From Adineta ricciae (Eukaryota; Rotifera; Eurotatoria; Adinetida; Adinetidae), in assembly GCA_905250025.1 (NCBI GenBank), contig CAJNOJ010000193.1, forward strand, positions 140,535 through 204,534: a DNA stretch of 64,000 nt, read 5' to 3'. The stretch's first letter is position 1. The number at the start of each line of letters is the position of its first letter. A model generated the notes under the pieces. The model was given only the letters and a program-made list of their open reading frames with translations, did not search any database and had not been told where the DNA came from. Of this stretch, positions 49,365-61,440 are shown one piece after another. Both the position numbers and the translations under genes were made by a program.

Positions 49365-51446
49365 GTCTAAAAAAATAACAAGCATAGATTCGTGATTCAT
49401 AAAGAATAAGCTGACAGCAACACAAAGTTAAACTGCACATGATTTAACTCCGAAGCCTCCTTATTTCGTAGTGCCTGGAAAACTTTGCCATGTTACAGAT
49501 CAAAACTTTAATACTCACTTTCAATAACAATTTCCTTGAGAAAACACTGACCAGATAACAGCAAATTGAACGTGATAAATGTAGAACTTTTGAGCCCAAG
49601 AGACAACCTAAAACAGCATACGATATTACATATTGCAGAACATTCTCGATACTTACTTGCTGTTTTAATTCAAGAGGGAAGAATGAATTGTACGCTTTCA
49701 ATGGTTCAATTCGTTACGAGTTTCTTGCTGTATAGTTTGATGAGAATCTTTCTTCGAAAATCAGAATTTCAAATCTAGAAAAGAAGCAAAAAGAAAAGAC
49801 GTCTGTTCTGTATATGTATTGTATACAAGTAAGTAAGTCTTTTGAATGCACAATCTTGTGATAACTCCTGCAGAAAAAGATTTTCAAACAAGCGTTAAGA
49901 AAAACTTTGTTTTCTTATCACCAAATTATTTCAATGTGACTGTCCTTACGCTTATGGAATCGTGGTAGGCGGTCACATGCATACATACATACAGAACGTC
50001 CATCACGTATATTGAACGAACAGAACGCAAAAGAATGAACGTATATCTGATATGTGTATGGACTGAACGAGAAGGAAAGAAAAGAAAAGCCTGTCCACAC
50101 ACGTGTTAGATCTTCACTGTTTGTTCTTCGCTGTTATCGTAATGCAATTTGATCCATTATTATGTGATGTAATGCATTTTCATGTATTGTAATGCAGTTT
50201 AATGCATTTTCATGTATTGTAATGCAGTTTAATGCATTATCACGTATTGTAAGGTATTGAATGATACAGCTAGAGAAGTGTAGTTTATATGAATTGAGCA
50301 AGTAAACAGGAAGTAGTGTCGGAATGAAACAAATTCCGAACTTTTTAGTTGCTCTTATTTCTACGAGGAAATGGAAATAAAATGACGCCATTGATAAAGT
50401 TTAATTTCTGTTGATTTGTACTTCAATCGAACAATTCTATTGGAGCTTTACAAAGATAAAACGACAATTTTTGTACTAGTTTATAATAAACATTTATCTT
50501 ACAGATTAGACTAAGGTCACAAATATCGATGCATATCGATAATTGATTATCAATTTGGCACAGGAATATCGTTCATGTACGACTATTCGACTATAAATAT
50601 TAACGAATATCGCGATAAATATTTCACCCGAAAAAAATTAGCTTTTTCTTTCAAATGCTGTATCATTTCTAATTTGTATCTGGAAGCAATGAACTTTACA
50701 AAAAAGAACTATTGTTAATGAATAGTGAGTCCGTTTACGAATGGTTTCCATACTTATACAATATCCAAAAGCCTCTTTGAATAAAATAATGATTTCATGT
50801 CAACGCATTATAATGCTTTATAATGTAATGATAAAGTTCGTTGGTGAAAAATTATGCTGCATGTATTTTTATACATTCTACTTTGAATTACATTGATAGT
50901 CAATGAACAAAAGTGATACTCGAGATTTTACATCAAACAGACTTTTCAATAAAATGGTATCCATAGATGCGTTAATTTTTGTAAGTGATGTATAATTATT
51001 TATTTGTATTTTTTATTTCGAAGGAAAATACGTTAAGGTCGTAGTTGATATGTCATGAAATTCAATTCCCAGGCATAAAAGAAAATTTCTATTTGAAAAC
51101 GATCTTTGTGTCATTATAGTTTACTGTACGTTTGAAGGGTTAATTCCTATAGTAAATCAGGGTATTTTGTTGAAAATGACAATATATTTGCCATTTCGAA
51201 AGAAAAGAAACGGACGGAGAAGAACAGAAAGAGAAAGAAACGTGTTATAGTCTAGCGTATTGAACCGTTGGATAGTTCAAACAGAACATCGAATTGTGAC
51301 TTGTTAATAACGTGAAGGACTACACTCTTGTCATATTCACACCATCATCAACTTTCAACTCATCGATATAAAACAAATCGTTTAATCAACCAGACAACAT
51401 CCAAACTCTACGGGACAATTAAGGCAAGTGTAGATACAAAGAGAAG
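49365..51446. promoter_or_regulatory. divergent intergenic region with TAATGCATTA-type motifs
   Basis: The 2.1 kb between the DUF3987-like gene and the transposase gene must hold both promoters. It may also hold 5' exons of the former: an open 49,519-49,607 segment flanked by splice signals is one candidate. Motifs of the form TAATGCA(T/G)TT recur as about 30-base tandem units at 50,137-50,250 and again at 50,803-50,830. No other gene seen. Confidence 0.45.
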
Positions 51447-54369
51447 ATGGCTTTTGTGTCGATCGAATTCTTGGATAATACTGTAATGAATGTAATTGGT
51501 TTTTGAACAATATTCGTTTGTATTCAGTACTAACAGAAGCAGCTACTCTACTTATCTTTGTGGAAATCAGAAAAAATTCGATCGGTGTGATCTGCAGAAT
51601 AACGAAGCATCTGATACCTGTATATTAGTGTCCTGTAATAGTTCATTCTATCGATGAAAGCGCAAATAAAAAGCTTAAATGTAAAAGCATCGTAAAAGCC
51701 CATGCATGATAGATAATCAACCCTTTCGATCTGACAGACAAACAAGGGTGGCAACATTGTTTTGAAATGTTCACAGTATTAACCAAAATAGATAATCTCT
51801 TCACGTAATCAATTTGAAATATTTATTACAAGTTGTTTATTGTTTTAGATGCCAAACGACGAAGATATTCTTGAAAAACTTCGTTCTTCAATTGGTTTAA
51901 TAGCTCTAGTCTACATCTGTCGACTGTATACCAAACTGTCGATTTTTCCATCGATAATTTTACCATCTACTGCTCGGACGCATCTGATAAAACAAGCACT
52001 AAATGATCGTTACCATACTAGTCATACAACCGAAGATATTATGCTGGTGACCAACATGATCGAACTAAACAAAGATCTTATTAATCGAGTACTGCTATTG
52101 TCGGATTTTGAACAAAGTACGATCAGGTTAGATGTAAATCATATTACAATGGATGTTTTAAATGATTTAATCTTATCTCCATTCACCAACATATGTTTGA
52201 ATTGCAAAAAATCGCTTACATCATATCGATCCAAGTTCATTCATATTATCGATTGTTTTAAAATCATTCGAGCCGTAGCTGTAACTGCTGAGTGTAAAAC
52301 ATGCACGCTAATTTACAACCATTCGTCTTGGTACTCACTGAAGAATCGATGGCGAAAGATCAACACTTCATCGTTGAATAGTGTACACAAAGTGTTCTAT
52401 CTGTGTGATTCGCTCGCATTTACGTATTCGGTTTTCTTCGATTATACATGTCAACTTCTACACAATCAATGTCCATTTCAATCTTTTTCTCGAATTCTTA
52501 TCGATAGATACAATTATGAAGACCAAAACAGCAATATTATTCTTCAGCCTATTCCATTAGCGAAATTATTCCAATGCCATTGGTTATTATATCAAATTGT
52601 ACGTTTTGAGTTCATGTTAGGACGAACTCAAATAGTTAATTTACCGGTCTCACTTAATCGAAATGAACTTAATTGTCATTTTGAATGTTATTCTGGTTGG
52701 TGGTATCATCTGTTCACTACATTTTGGTCTAGACATAAGTCAATTCCAAATGTGAAATGTTCTTCATCAGATTGTAGTCGATGCATTATTGTGGATGGCC
52801 ATCAGAAATGTCGACGATTAGTATGTAGTTACAAAAACGTTGTGGATATTTCCATTGAAGAAATGACTGCAATTGAAATTGGTTGCCCATATACACCTTG
52901 CCGAAGAGTGCATTCGTCGAATTCTGGTACGCATAGAATTGTTCGTTGCTGTCATTTATATGGTTTTATTTTAGTTGATGCGATTTATTGTCGGTACCAT
53001 CAACCCTCGGTTCTTCTATCGCCGTCTCTTAGTTTACAAAAAGCTGGTGGCATGGCTGCTGAATTCTCGGTAATATGGTTTTCTTAACTAAGTCATTTTC
53101 AGAGCCTGACTGTCGGGCCTATTGAGTATATGAATAATTGGAGAGATATCCTATTATGGAGTGGTTATGAAGCCAGTACTATTTATTGTTTGCTAAGCAA
53201 GTTTGCAAAGCAAACTCTAACGATATGTAAATGGTTTGTGCGCATGAGCATAGGCACATGTATTCCTAGTCAATGCAAGGTTGACAACTGTCATTCGTTG
53301 AAAAAAGCTGTATGCTAGAAATCATAGTAAACAAATAAAATATTGTACTTACGAATGAAGAGAACGAATCACACAGATAACTATGTAAAAGTAATTCATC
53401 CAATAATTTGATCTACTCGAAATTTTCACACACGCGTTCTCTATCCCGCATAGGATAATATTTTATCCTTGTTTCGTTGATCGAATGGGATAAGTGTACT
53501 CTTTTTTTGTGTTTTCAGAAACGGGATAGAGATTTTCTATCGGAACATAAAGTCCAATGCCAAAATTATCGAAATGATAGTGAAGAAATAATAAAGAACA
53601 AAACTTATGGCATATTAGCCTCGTATCATCCATGTGGAGTTGCAGTTGGATTTACAGAAGCGATCAAAGCTGAGGGTATGTCAGTTCAAAAGGTGTTTCA
53701 AAACGACAGTACTAACGATTTTGAGTTAGACTTTTTGCAAGATTTTGTCAAAGAAAATTCTGATTTATGATATTTTTCTGGATAGGGATGCGATCGGTGA
53801 CTCGTCACCTTTTACTCATGATCATTGGTGGTTGTCTTATGCCAGATGCACTGATGTATGATTGCGCCTGCGCATTGAAGCTGCATTGGAATAAGTGGTT
53901 AGGTACTGATATGTTGAAGACATCGACAATAACACAACAGCTTCCAGTTCATCTTGCTCTCGATAACTTTCATCAAAAGACACATTCTCGGCCGATGTGC
54001 CAAACCATCATGAAATCAGACCACCCATCGCATGAGGGACGATTTGTTGGTTTAAACAGTCAAGCAGCTGAACAAGCATTCCAATACATAGCACGTGCCA
54101 AATTTGCACTACGAAATTTTTCATATCCACATTCAACAGTGATGCTTTTGATCATGCTGCATATGTTAAACTGTAAAGTAACTGGCATCAATTCAGAAAC
54201 AACTGGTTTGGGACCTTTACACTTTGGTGACATAATCAAAGGCTTTTTCGCCACACCATGCGTGTATGAACGATTCGGGACGTTGAATGGTGAAGAAATG
54301 AATAAAGACGAGGACGACGACGATCAGCCAGATCTGGATCACACTGTTACGTCGGAAGATATAACATAG
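51447..54369 (+). CDS. KDZ-superfamily transposase with CxC5/CxC6-like clusters
   Basis: Exons 51849-53069, 53103-53309, 53519-53675 and 53786-54369 join in phase (722 residues). A 36-base upstream exon (51447-51482, MAFVSIEFLDNT) may also join. Residues 110-165 carry a CxxC zinc-ribbon pair (NICLNCKKS, then AECKTCTLIYNHSSW), as in the CxC5 cluster. At about 300-375 a second cluster has DCSRCIIVDGHQKCRRLVC, then GCPYTPC, as in CxC6. The C-terminal RNase H-like part has YDCACALKLHWN, then LALDNFHQKTHSRPMC, then the Glu of LNSQAAEQAFQYI, the KDZ D-D-E pattern, ending ALRNFSYPHSTVMLLIMLH. The CxC clusters are named for their association with KDZ (Kyakuja-Dileera-Zisupton) transposases. The frame is intact, so it may be active. 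Confidence 0.75.
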
Positions 54370-54378
54370 TTGTTTACA

Positions 54379-54894
54379 TTATTCTGTCACAAATAATATC
54401 CTATCGATCATTTGAAGATTTGTTTCCGGCATAACTATAATTTCAGTTGTATATTGTCCTCTCATTGGCTTTATTCTATATCTGTTACCTAGAAATTGAA
54501 AATAAACATATGGCTCGAACAGAAATATTAGATTGTTGACGAATTTGTTTAATGCACTATAATGCATTACCAATAAGAAATGTTGGAATGTCCACTACTG
54601 GTAATAATAATGATCTTGTCTTGTATTGGCTGACACGATTCACCCATGCTTCATTAGTCATATACTTTGATGTTCGATAATTTGTTCGATTTTTTAAAAT
54701 GCATAGCCCATGAACAATCAATACAAACGTGACTTTTTTCTGCGTCAAGAAACCTACATTACAAAAAGATCAATTCGCCATGAAAGCCATATTTAATTGT
54801 GAAGAAAACTAGTACCTGTGTATATGGCGCGTTCATTGTACGCTTCCAATTTCTTGATGATATTTGAGAGTGCGTTTTGATGGTTCAAGGACAT
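54379..54894 (-). CDS. hypothetical 123-residue protein convergent on the transposase
   Basis: Three exons: 54894-54816, 54753-54571 and 54488-54379, all in phase, with introns of 62 and 82 bases. The start MSLNHQNALSNIIKKLE is amphipathic. The middle has a hydrophobic VTFVLIVHGLCILKN strand, then a basic stretch and LLLPVVDIPTFLIG. The gene ends nine bases from the end of the transposase gene on the other strand. The second intron opens with GTAATGCATTATA, carrying the region's recurring motif. I do not recognise a family. Three phase-consistent exons argue that it is real. Confidence 0.55.
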
Positions 54895-56862
54895 GGTATT
54901 AAATCTATAACACATTTAAAAATATGTCTATTATGGTGTCGATTGATAATCAACATACTTTTCTATGTCCAAATATTCCCAATTCGTATAGCATTAGTAC
55001 TGATCCTTTTCGTAATGGTACAGCGTATATATCTGTAATGTCAAATGTGTACATAATCATTTGGTATGTTGTTGTAAATTCTTCGAAAAGTTTCAACAAA
55101 GTAGTTGGATTTGAACTCAAGTATGAAATGTGTCAATCGAAGATTGGAGTGCATGCTTTTGTGAAAAAAGCTAGAAATTTTGCAAGGCAAGACTTATCAT
55201 ACTCACTATCAGCCTAATTGACTGATTGATTTTATGATTCTTTTGATTGCATGAAGTGGAGGGTAGTTACGTACATATCTGTTGATGGGTGTCACTCTCT
55301 ATCTGATAGATTTTCAAATAATGTCTTGCTTGAAGCTAACACTTCCGTAAATACTTCTATGTTCTTTCTATTATTTCTCTGAGCGATGACGATTTCAATT
55401 CTATGTATGAGTTTGTCTGATTTATATATAGATATATGCCTAATTGCTTCCTGTGGATCTTTCCTCCATTCACGTAGAATACTTCTGCTGTAGCGGTCCG
55501 TCGACAAACATTTTTTGTTTCTTTTTTTTCACAAAAAATTTTTTATATTCAGTTTCAATGTGAGAAATTTTCCCGACTCTTTTTCTACTATTTCTCTTCT
55601 TTTTTTCTTAAACTTTTACAAAACTTATTTAGTAGTCTCTTCTTTCGCTTTATAGTATTCGTTACTTGTCCGCATGCTTCAGAAATCGTGTCTTTTATTC
55701 GTTTAAGCTCATTCGGAAGATGATCATCGGTTCGTCATAATCTAATTGAGAGAAAGAAATCTTATGATTGATAACAAACCTAATAAATAACAACGAGTAT
55801 TCAACAAGAAATGATATTCTGTAGTGTAAAAGTTAGAGATAACTTTTTCTTCGGAGAAAGAATAGAAGAAAACATCTTTTATCTGTTCAATCTTTAGTTT
55901 AGTATTCTGTTTAGTATTCATCAGTTGAAGCAGAATCATACGATGATGAAGATTTGGAGACTTCTGCATTGATAAATGGCCAAATTATTTTCAGGTCTGA
56001 CTTATTAGTTCAATTCCATTCTTCATTTATGTTATATCGGAATAAAATGCATTTTAATGCGTTAAAGTAGGTTTAAGTGCATTGAACACTGAGACAGATA
56101 GATGATTAATTCCTAGTTGATTTTTTTTCTTCTTTATACCTGGATACTTCGATACAAATCGATCACTCCTTCATACATTCAGCATTGATCAGGAAAAATT
56201 GCTTATTGGAGTTACCGTTCTGTTGTGTAACAGACAAACGTCATGTTTAATTATGAACCTGTTGGCTTGACCTTTGATAATTGATAACACTCTAATGTTG
56301 TTCTATCTTTTCTTTCGACTCTAGTTGATGAATCAACAAATATTTAAACAAGAGCATAAAATACTAATGAAAAATAAAAACAAGCATTGATTATGGTCTA
56401 TTGAATTACTGATGTGTTCAAATTAATCGGAAAATTTCTCACTTATTCATTTTTTAATACATATTTTTGATCTATACATAACGTGATATACTTTAGGATT
56501 ATGAGTGTTGTGGTACTTTCTTTATAACAAGAGACAACACATGACTTGAAATAGATATTGAAATCATATTGCAATTATATCTGTCTGCTTTAGTTCGATT
56601 AATATCAAATATTAACATCGATCAATTGTGTAAGCAATCGTTACACAATACGTATGCTTACGACATCTGTTTACATTATTGCCTCCTTCTCTTTGCGCCA
56701 ATGCGAAATTTATCCTTTTGAACATGTAATGCAATATATTGTATTATTCGTTCAAATTCCGTTTCTTTGGGAATTTATTTCGACAACTCGTGTTTGTGAA
56801 ATGGATTTTATTTTAACGACCGATTTATATAACAGCATGTTTTAGATACACATTTGTTTATC
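54895..56862. other. gene-poor interval
   Basis: A minus-strand coiled-coil-like relic reads HLPNELKRIKDTISEACGQV near 55,700-55,650, followed by stops. ORFs at 55,292-55,507 and 55,742-55,969 (minus) are unrecognised. A TAATGCATTA-type motif (AAAATGCATTTTAATGCG) lies near 56,045-56,062, upstream of the next gene. Confidence 0.35.
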
Positions 56863-58420
56863 ATGTTAACGAGGAACAGAAAATCTGACGACTTGACAGA
56901 GTCAAATGGTCATAAACTCATCAATAAATCGCACAAGGTCCATCATCGAATAATTCTAGTTCGAAAACATTGTTTGGAAGTACAAGGTTTGTCAAAATTT
57001 TTCTTTCTGATATTCAAATAATTTATGAGTTGAGAGTATATTAAATACTGATAATATTTCTAAATTAAGAATCTGAAAAGAAGATTTGTATCTTTTTAAG
57101 GTGAAAATGTTGCATCATCAAGTGATGATGATATTCAAACACGAAAATCTTCTCGAATGGCTGCAAAAGAGATCTCTTCTGATTCAAATGAGAATAATGG
57201 CACATTATATATTGATGAAAATTCGAATCGATCGTCCTGTTCATTTCAAGGTAAGCACTGACGAAAGATACCTGGAGCTTTAATGGATTTTTTACTTCAA
57301 GCATTAGATAATTTACCAGGTGTAACAAATTCATCGATAACGATCACTCGGAAATGCGATAAAGCGACTTCCATGTCAGCATCAGATAGTTCGTCTTCAT
57401 CGGATGATGAAAAATTAACTTCACCAGCAGGTATTGATAAGATTTTTTTCGTTGAATACAAAGATTTTGACTTAAATAAGAGAATAAGTTCGCGTTCATT
57501 TCGTTCGTTTTCAAATAAAGATCCAGTAAAATTACATGCATGAATAAATCAATGATTCATTGAACGGTTAGAATTGAAAAGATTTGGTTTTTAATAACGA
57601 ATAATTGATAACATTTGAAGTGACAATACCGTTGAAAAACAATGATATTGTTTAATAGCGATGTTATGAATTGTAAAAATGGTTGAAACATTTTTTACAA
57701 AATATCCTTGTACCTCTAAATATATTAATAACTATATCAATCGAATTGTAAAAGGTCAGATTCGAAGAATATTTGTCACGATTTGAAATAATTCACGACA
57801 CTCCGATTGAACGTATATTGAGTTGAATTGTTTCATTTCTAGAATCTTCCGAAGAAGATGTTGAAATTTCAACGCACCAATCATACCATCAACTTGTTCA
57901 AGAAAATCTCCGTTTAAAAAAGAAACTGAAATTTTACCAACTGAATTATATTCCAAGGTAAATTGACTAATTGAATAACTTGTGAAAGCTGTTTTTAATA
58001 GGCCAACTACTTCATCAATAAAGCATGTTCGTGGAGTTCGTGGTATCTTCGATACTGATCCATCGACTATGAAAAGGAAAGAGAAGAAATTTCGTGAAAA
58101 ATTTAATATCACAAAAAGTGATATCAATGCATGGAAACGAAGAGGTTCTATAACAAAGACTTGTCGCGATCTAGTCAAACATCTTTATCCTTCGCGTGAT
58201 GTTCAACGCTCAATGGCAATTTCAAAAATGTCGAAGAAACAGAAAAATGAAATAGTCGGTAAGAGAAATAATTGTTATCTAAAGTAAAACAAGCATCCTG
58301 TTTTTCTTAGAATTTGCACGGGTCATTCATCTCGATCAACGAGATATTTCTGATGGGTTGCTTCGAAATGCTATGGGAAATGTATTTTCTTCCGAAAAAC
58401 ATAAAAAAGACAAAGCTTGA
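56863..58420 (+). CDS. BEN-like DNA-binding protein B
   Basis: Six exons join in phase: 56863-56986, 57101-57250, 57320-57430, 57843-57957, 58002-58258 and 58311-58420, giving 288 residues. The N-terminus is basic (SHKVHHRIILVRKH). Two Ser/Asp-rich acidic exons follow, then a coiled coil (QENLRLKKKLKFYQL) and a C-terminal helical domain: KFREKFNITKSDINAW, then TKTCRDLVKHLYPSRDV, a basic KMSKKQKNEIV and DGLLRNAMGNVFSS. Order and spacing fit a BEN domain, which binds DNA or bridges chromatin proteins; the assignment is by pattern only. The gene is intact, unlike its partner at 40,411-41,981 on the other strand. It may regulate or bind the element's repeats. Confidence 0.6.
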
Positions 58421-58869
58421 AAACAAAGCCACAATTTCCGCAGAAAGAGTTTTATTTTCTAGGTTAGATTTTCCTTGAAAATATCCGTATTTTTCTATTA
58501 CAAGTGTATCAAATAAAACACATCTATATCATCACATTTGCATAATTCACACCCAGCAACTCTCAATAATGAGATTACCTATCTAATCAGTCTAACTACA
58601 TATTTCATTCATACTTCAGTTTCAATAAATACCTTCAATATTAATCGGCACAGTATCGAATCCATCGCAACTAAAATAAATACTTCAATCTGACATCTTA
58701 TTCACCACGACGAAATCAATGACAAAATATTCAATGGTTAGGTCAATACTCGAAAGATCATTATCAGTTCTACCAAAAACTTATGTAACAACAACGGCGA
58801 TATGACAGAGGAAATCATATCATTTTGCAATAATTCGAATAGAATGCCAATGTTGTTTTAAACGAATGA

Positions 58870-61440
58870 GATTGAGAGGTGCATATGAGAATATTACAAA
58901 TCGTCAAAATTTTCTTGAAATTAAACGTAAGGAATTAGAAGATGATTGTCAGGAAAAACTACGAACATCATTCGGCAAACGATTATGAGATGAAGTAGTG
59001 AGTTTTGTGAGAAATATTATTGAGAAAACAATTGAAAATAAGAATGAGAATGATGAAAAGCTACTACAAAATATTCAACTCGATGAATTTAGAGAATAAG
59101 CAACAATAGATATTAGATAAAAACATCAATGACAGAGCAACAATACATAAGGAATTTACAACAGAAATACAAAAGAATCTTGAATTACAATATGATAAAT
59201 TAGAGGTAAGATTTGTAGTTAATATGCCACCATCATGAAATACAATATACAGATTAGAGTTTTATGCAAAAGGAGCTAAATCATACACAAGAATCAGCTG
59301 AAATTAATTCAAGAACGATGAAAAAATACATCGACTAAGACGAGATCCGATTTAACCGTATAAATGAGAGAAGCAAAAAGTAGTTGAGATAAAAGAAACT
59401 ACCAAAAAATACAATGAGTTATTAGATAAATTATCGAATCATCGTCGGGAATCATATAATAAAAGTCGATTATGTAGTAAAAACGAGACATAGTCGATTT
59501 GCGAAAAAGAAATTGAATTTTTTGGTGAAAAGGGTGTGTACAACGAGTGAAAATCAGTACATGCCCTTACACATAATCATGCAGCTAGTATGAGAACAAA
59601 ACTACATCCACATCATAGTAAGATTAGGTTTCCATCACAAGCAAATAATAGAGCATTGATAACGAACGAGATAGAGAACAGAATACCTAATTTAGGACCA
59701 AAATTTGTACCAGTGCCTGCACAACAAGTATTAGCATGATTACCAGTTGAGATTGATTAAATGAAGGATAGAGTAGGAGTAGCATGGAGAAAAGCTACGC
59801 AAACAATAGGACGAGTACTACTTTTAGCGAATAGATTTTGTCTATGAGTAGAAGAAGAAACAAGAAAAATATATCGACAGAAAATTTAAAAGATTCAGCA
59901 TTAGGTTTTACTATGAAATATTTTCGGAGAACACAAACACGGAAGAAAATCATCTTTCGACAAACAGGTAACTCAAAAGTATTTCATACAGATACGTGTG
60001 GCAATCCTAAACAGAAATCAACTGGATATATGAGTAAGACAAATGCATACATTGAGTCAGAAATATCACCATTAAAACAAATGATTTAAAAAAACGGATA
60101 TATTCTTATGATATTCAGTCTCGAAAAAACAAATACTCCAAGCGTTAATGGAAAAACTGAGACCATCAATGACAGAATCTGAATTACCTTATTTATATTT
60201 TAATCCAAAAGATCATAAGATAGAAGAACCAATTTGACCAACACTAAGCGAAATCAAATCATCATGAGCAAAATAGCTAGTTTTCTTGATAAAAAGATAA
60301 CGCCACTCTTCGATAGACGTACATCATATGCAAGAGCAAAATTCTCTCATATTAATTACTAAAACAATGGGAAAACTATGAAACATCTAATGAAACAAAA
60401 ATCTACACATTGGATATAATTGATCTTTACACAATGATACTGCAGAGGGAAGCAAAATAAATTGTATGGGAATTCTTAGGTGAATATCGATGTAGAAAAT
60501 AGTTAATCTATCAATCAATATAATAAAGGAATCATTGTCACATACACAGGAGAATTTATATTTTGTTCTTCAATTACCAGCAGAAGCAGCTAAATATTAT
60601 CGACAAGCTAGAGAAGAAGCTATGGAATCAGCCTTTACCTTAAGTGTTAGCCGATATATATCTATGTGTGTGTGTGTGTGTATTAGAAAATGGGAGAATA
60701 AACTAGTTCAAGAACAATAGAATCAACAAGAACTATATTTTCGATCTAGAGATTATGTTTTCTTAGCAATGAAGTTATTAACAGAAAGAATAGAAGACGT
60801 ATTAGAGAAATTGAATAGATCAAAACAGATCAGAATCTAAAAATACAAAAAGAAGGAGAAAAATCGGAAGGCTATCTCCACGTTACAACAAGCGTAGAAA
60901 ATTCGGATTTTAAAACAAGAGGATATCGGAAAATAATGGCACAACGGTGTTTTACCATATTATTGAACGTGTTTTCAACATATTGAGAGAAATATTTCAT
61001 ATAGAGCACCATTAGAAACAGCAAGAGTCTGTTCACATGCGAATGATCTTAGAGAAGAATTAGAAAAAATTAGAGTAACTTTACTATTGAACAAATATCC
61101 ATCCAAATCCATAGATGAACATATACAGAGATTTTTTAATGACCTAACTGAGCCAAGATCATCAGATAGATTGTTAAGTACAGAACATCTAACATTTAGA
61201 AACAAAGTACTAGGTGAGCAATGGGATAAGAAAGAAAAAAAGAAACATAGACTTCAGAAATGATATACTTTGACATTTTTCTTATACACTATTAATGGCG
61301 AGATTCATTAGCAATTTTTATAAAATATGGAAAGAAATTTTCTGAAGGAATGCTATTAGATGACACACATGTGACATATACGAATCAAACAACAGATAAT
61401 TTAGAGTAAATGTTGGTAAAAAAGAAATCGAATAGACAAA
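58870..61440 (+). mobile_element. Athena/Penelope-like retroelement fossil
   Basis: A degraded reverse transcriptase reads 5' to 3' on the plus strand through many stops. Pieces in order: a Lys/Glu-rich N-terminal part near 58,890-59,100, RKKIIFRQTGNSKVFHTD near 59,940 with YMSKTNAY near 60,030, the RT fingers ELPYLYFNPKDHKIEEPI near 60,180-60,230, FLDKKITPLFDRRTSYARAK near 60,280-60,340, and the thumb region YRAPLETARVCSHANDL through LLLNKYPSKSIDEHIQRFF near 60,995-61,140. The PKDHK box and the CSH...NKYPSKSI pattern are Penelope-like. No GIY-YIG nuclease is seen, as expected for Athena elements of bdelloid telomeres. Confidence 0.7.
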
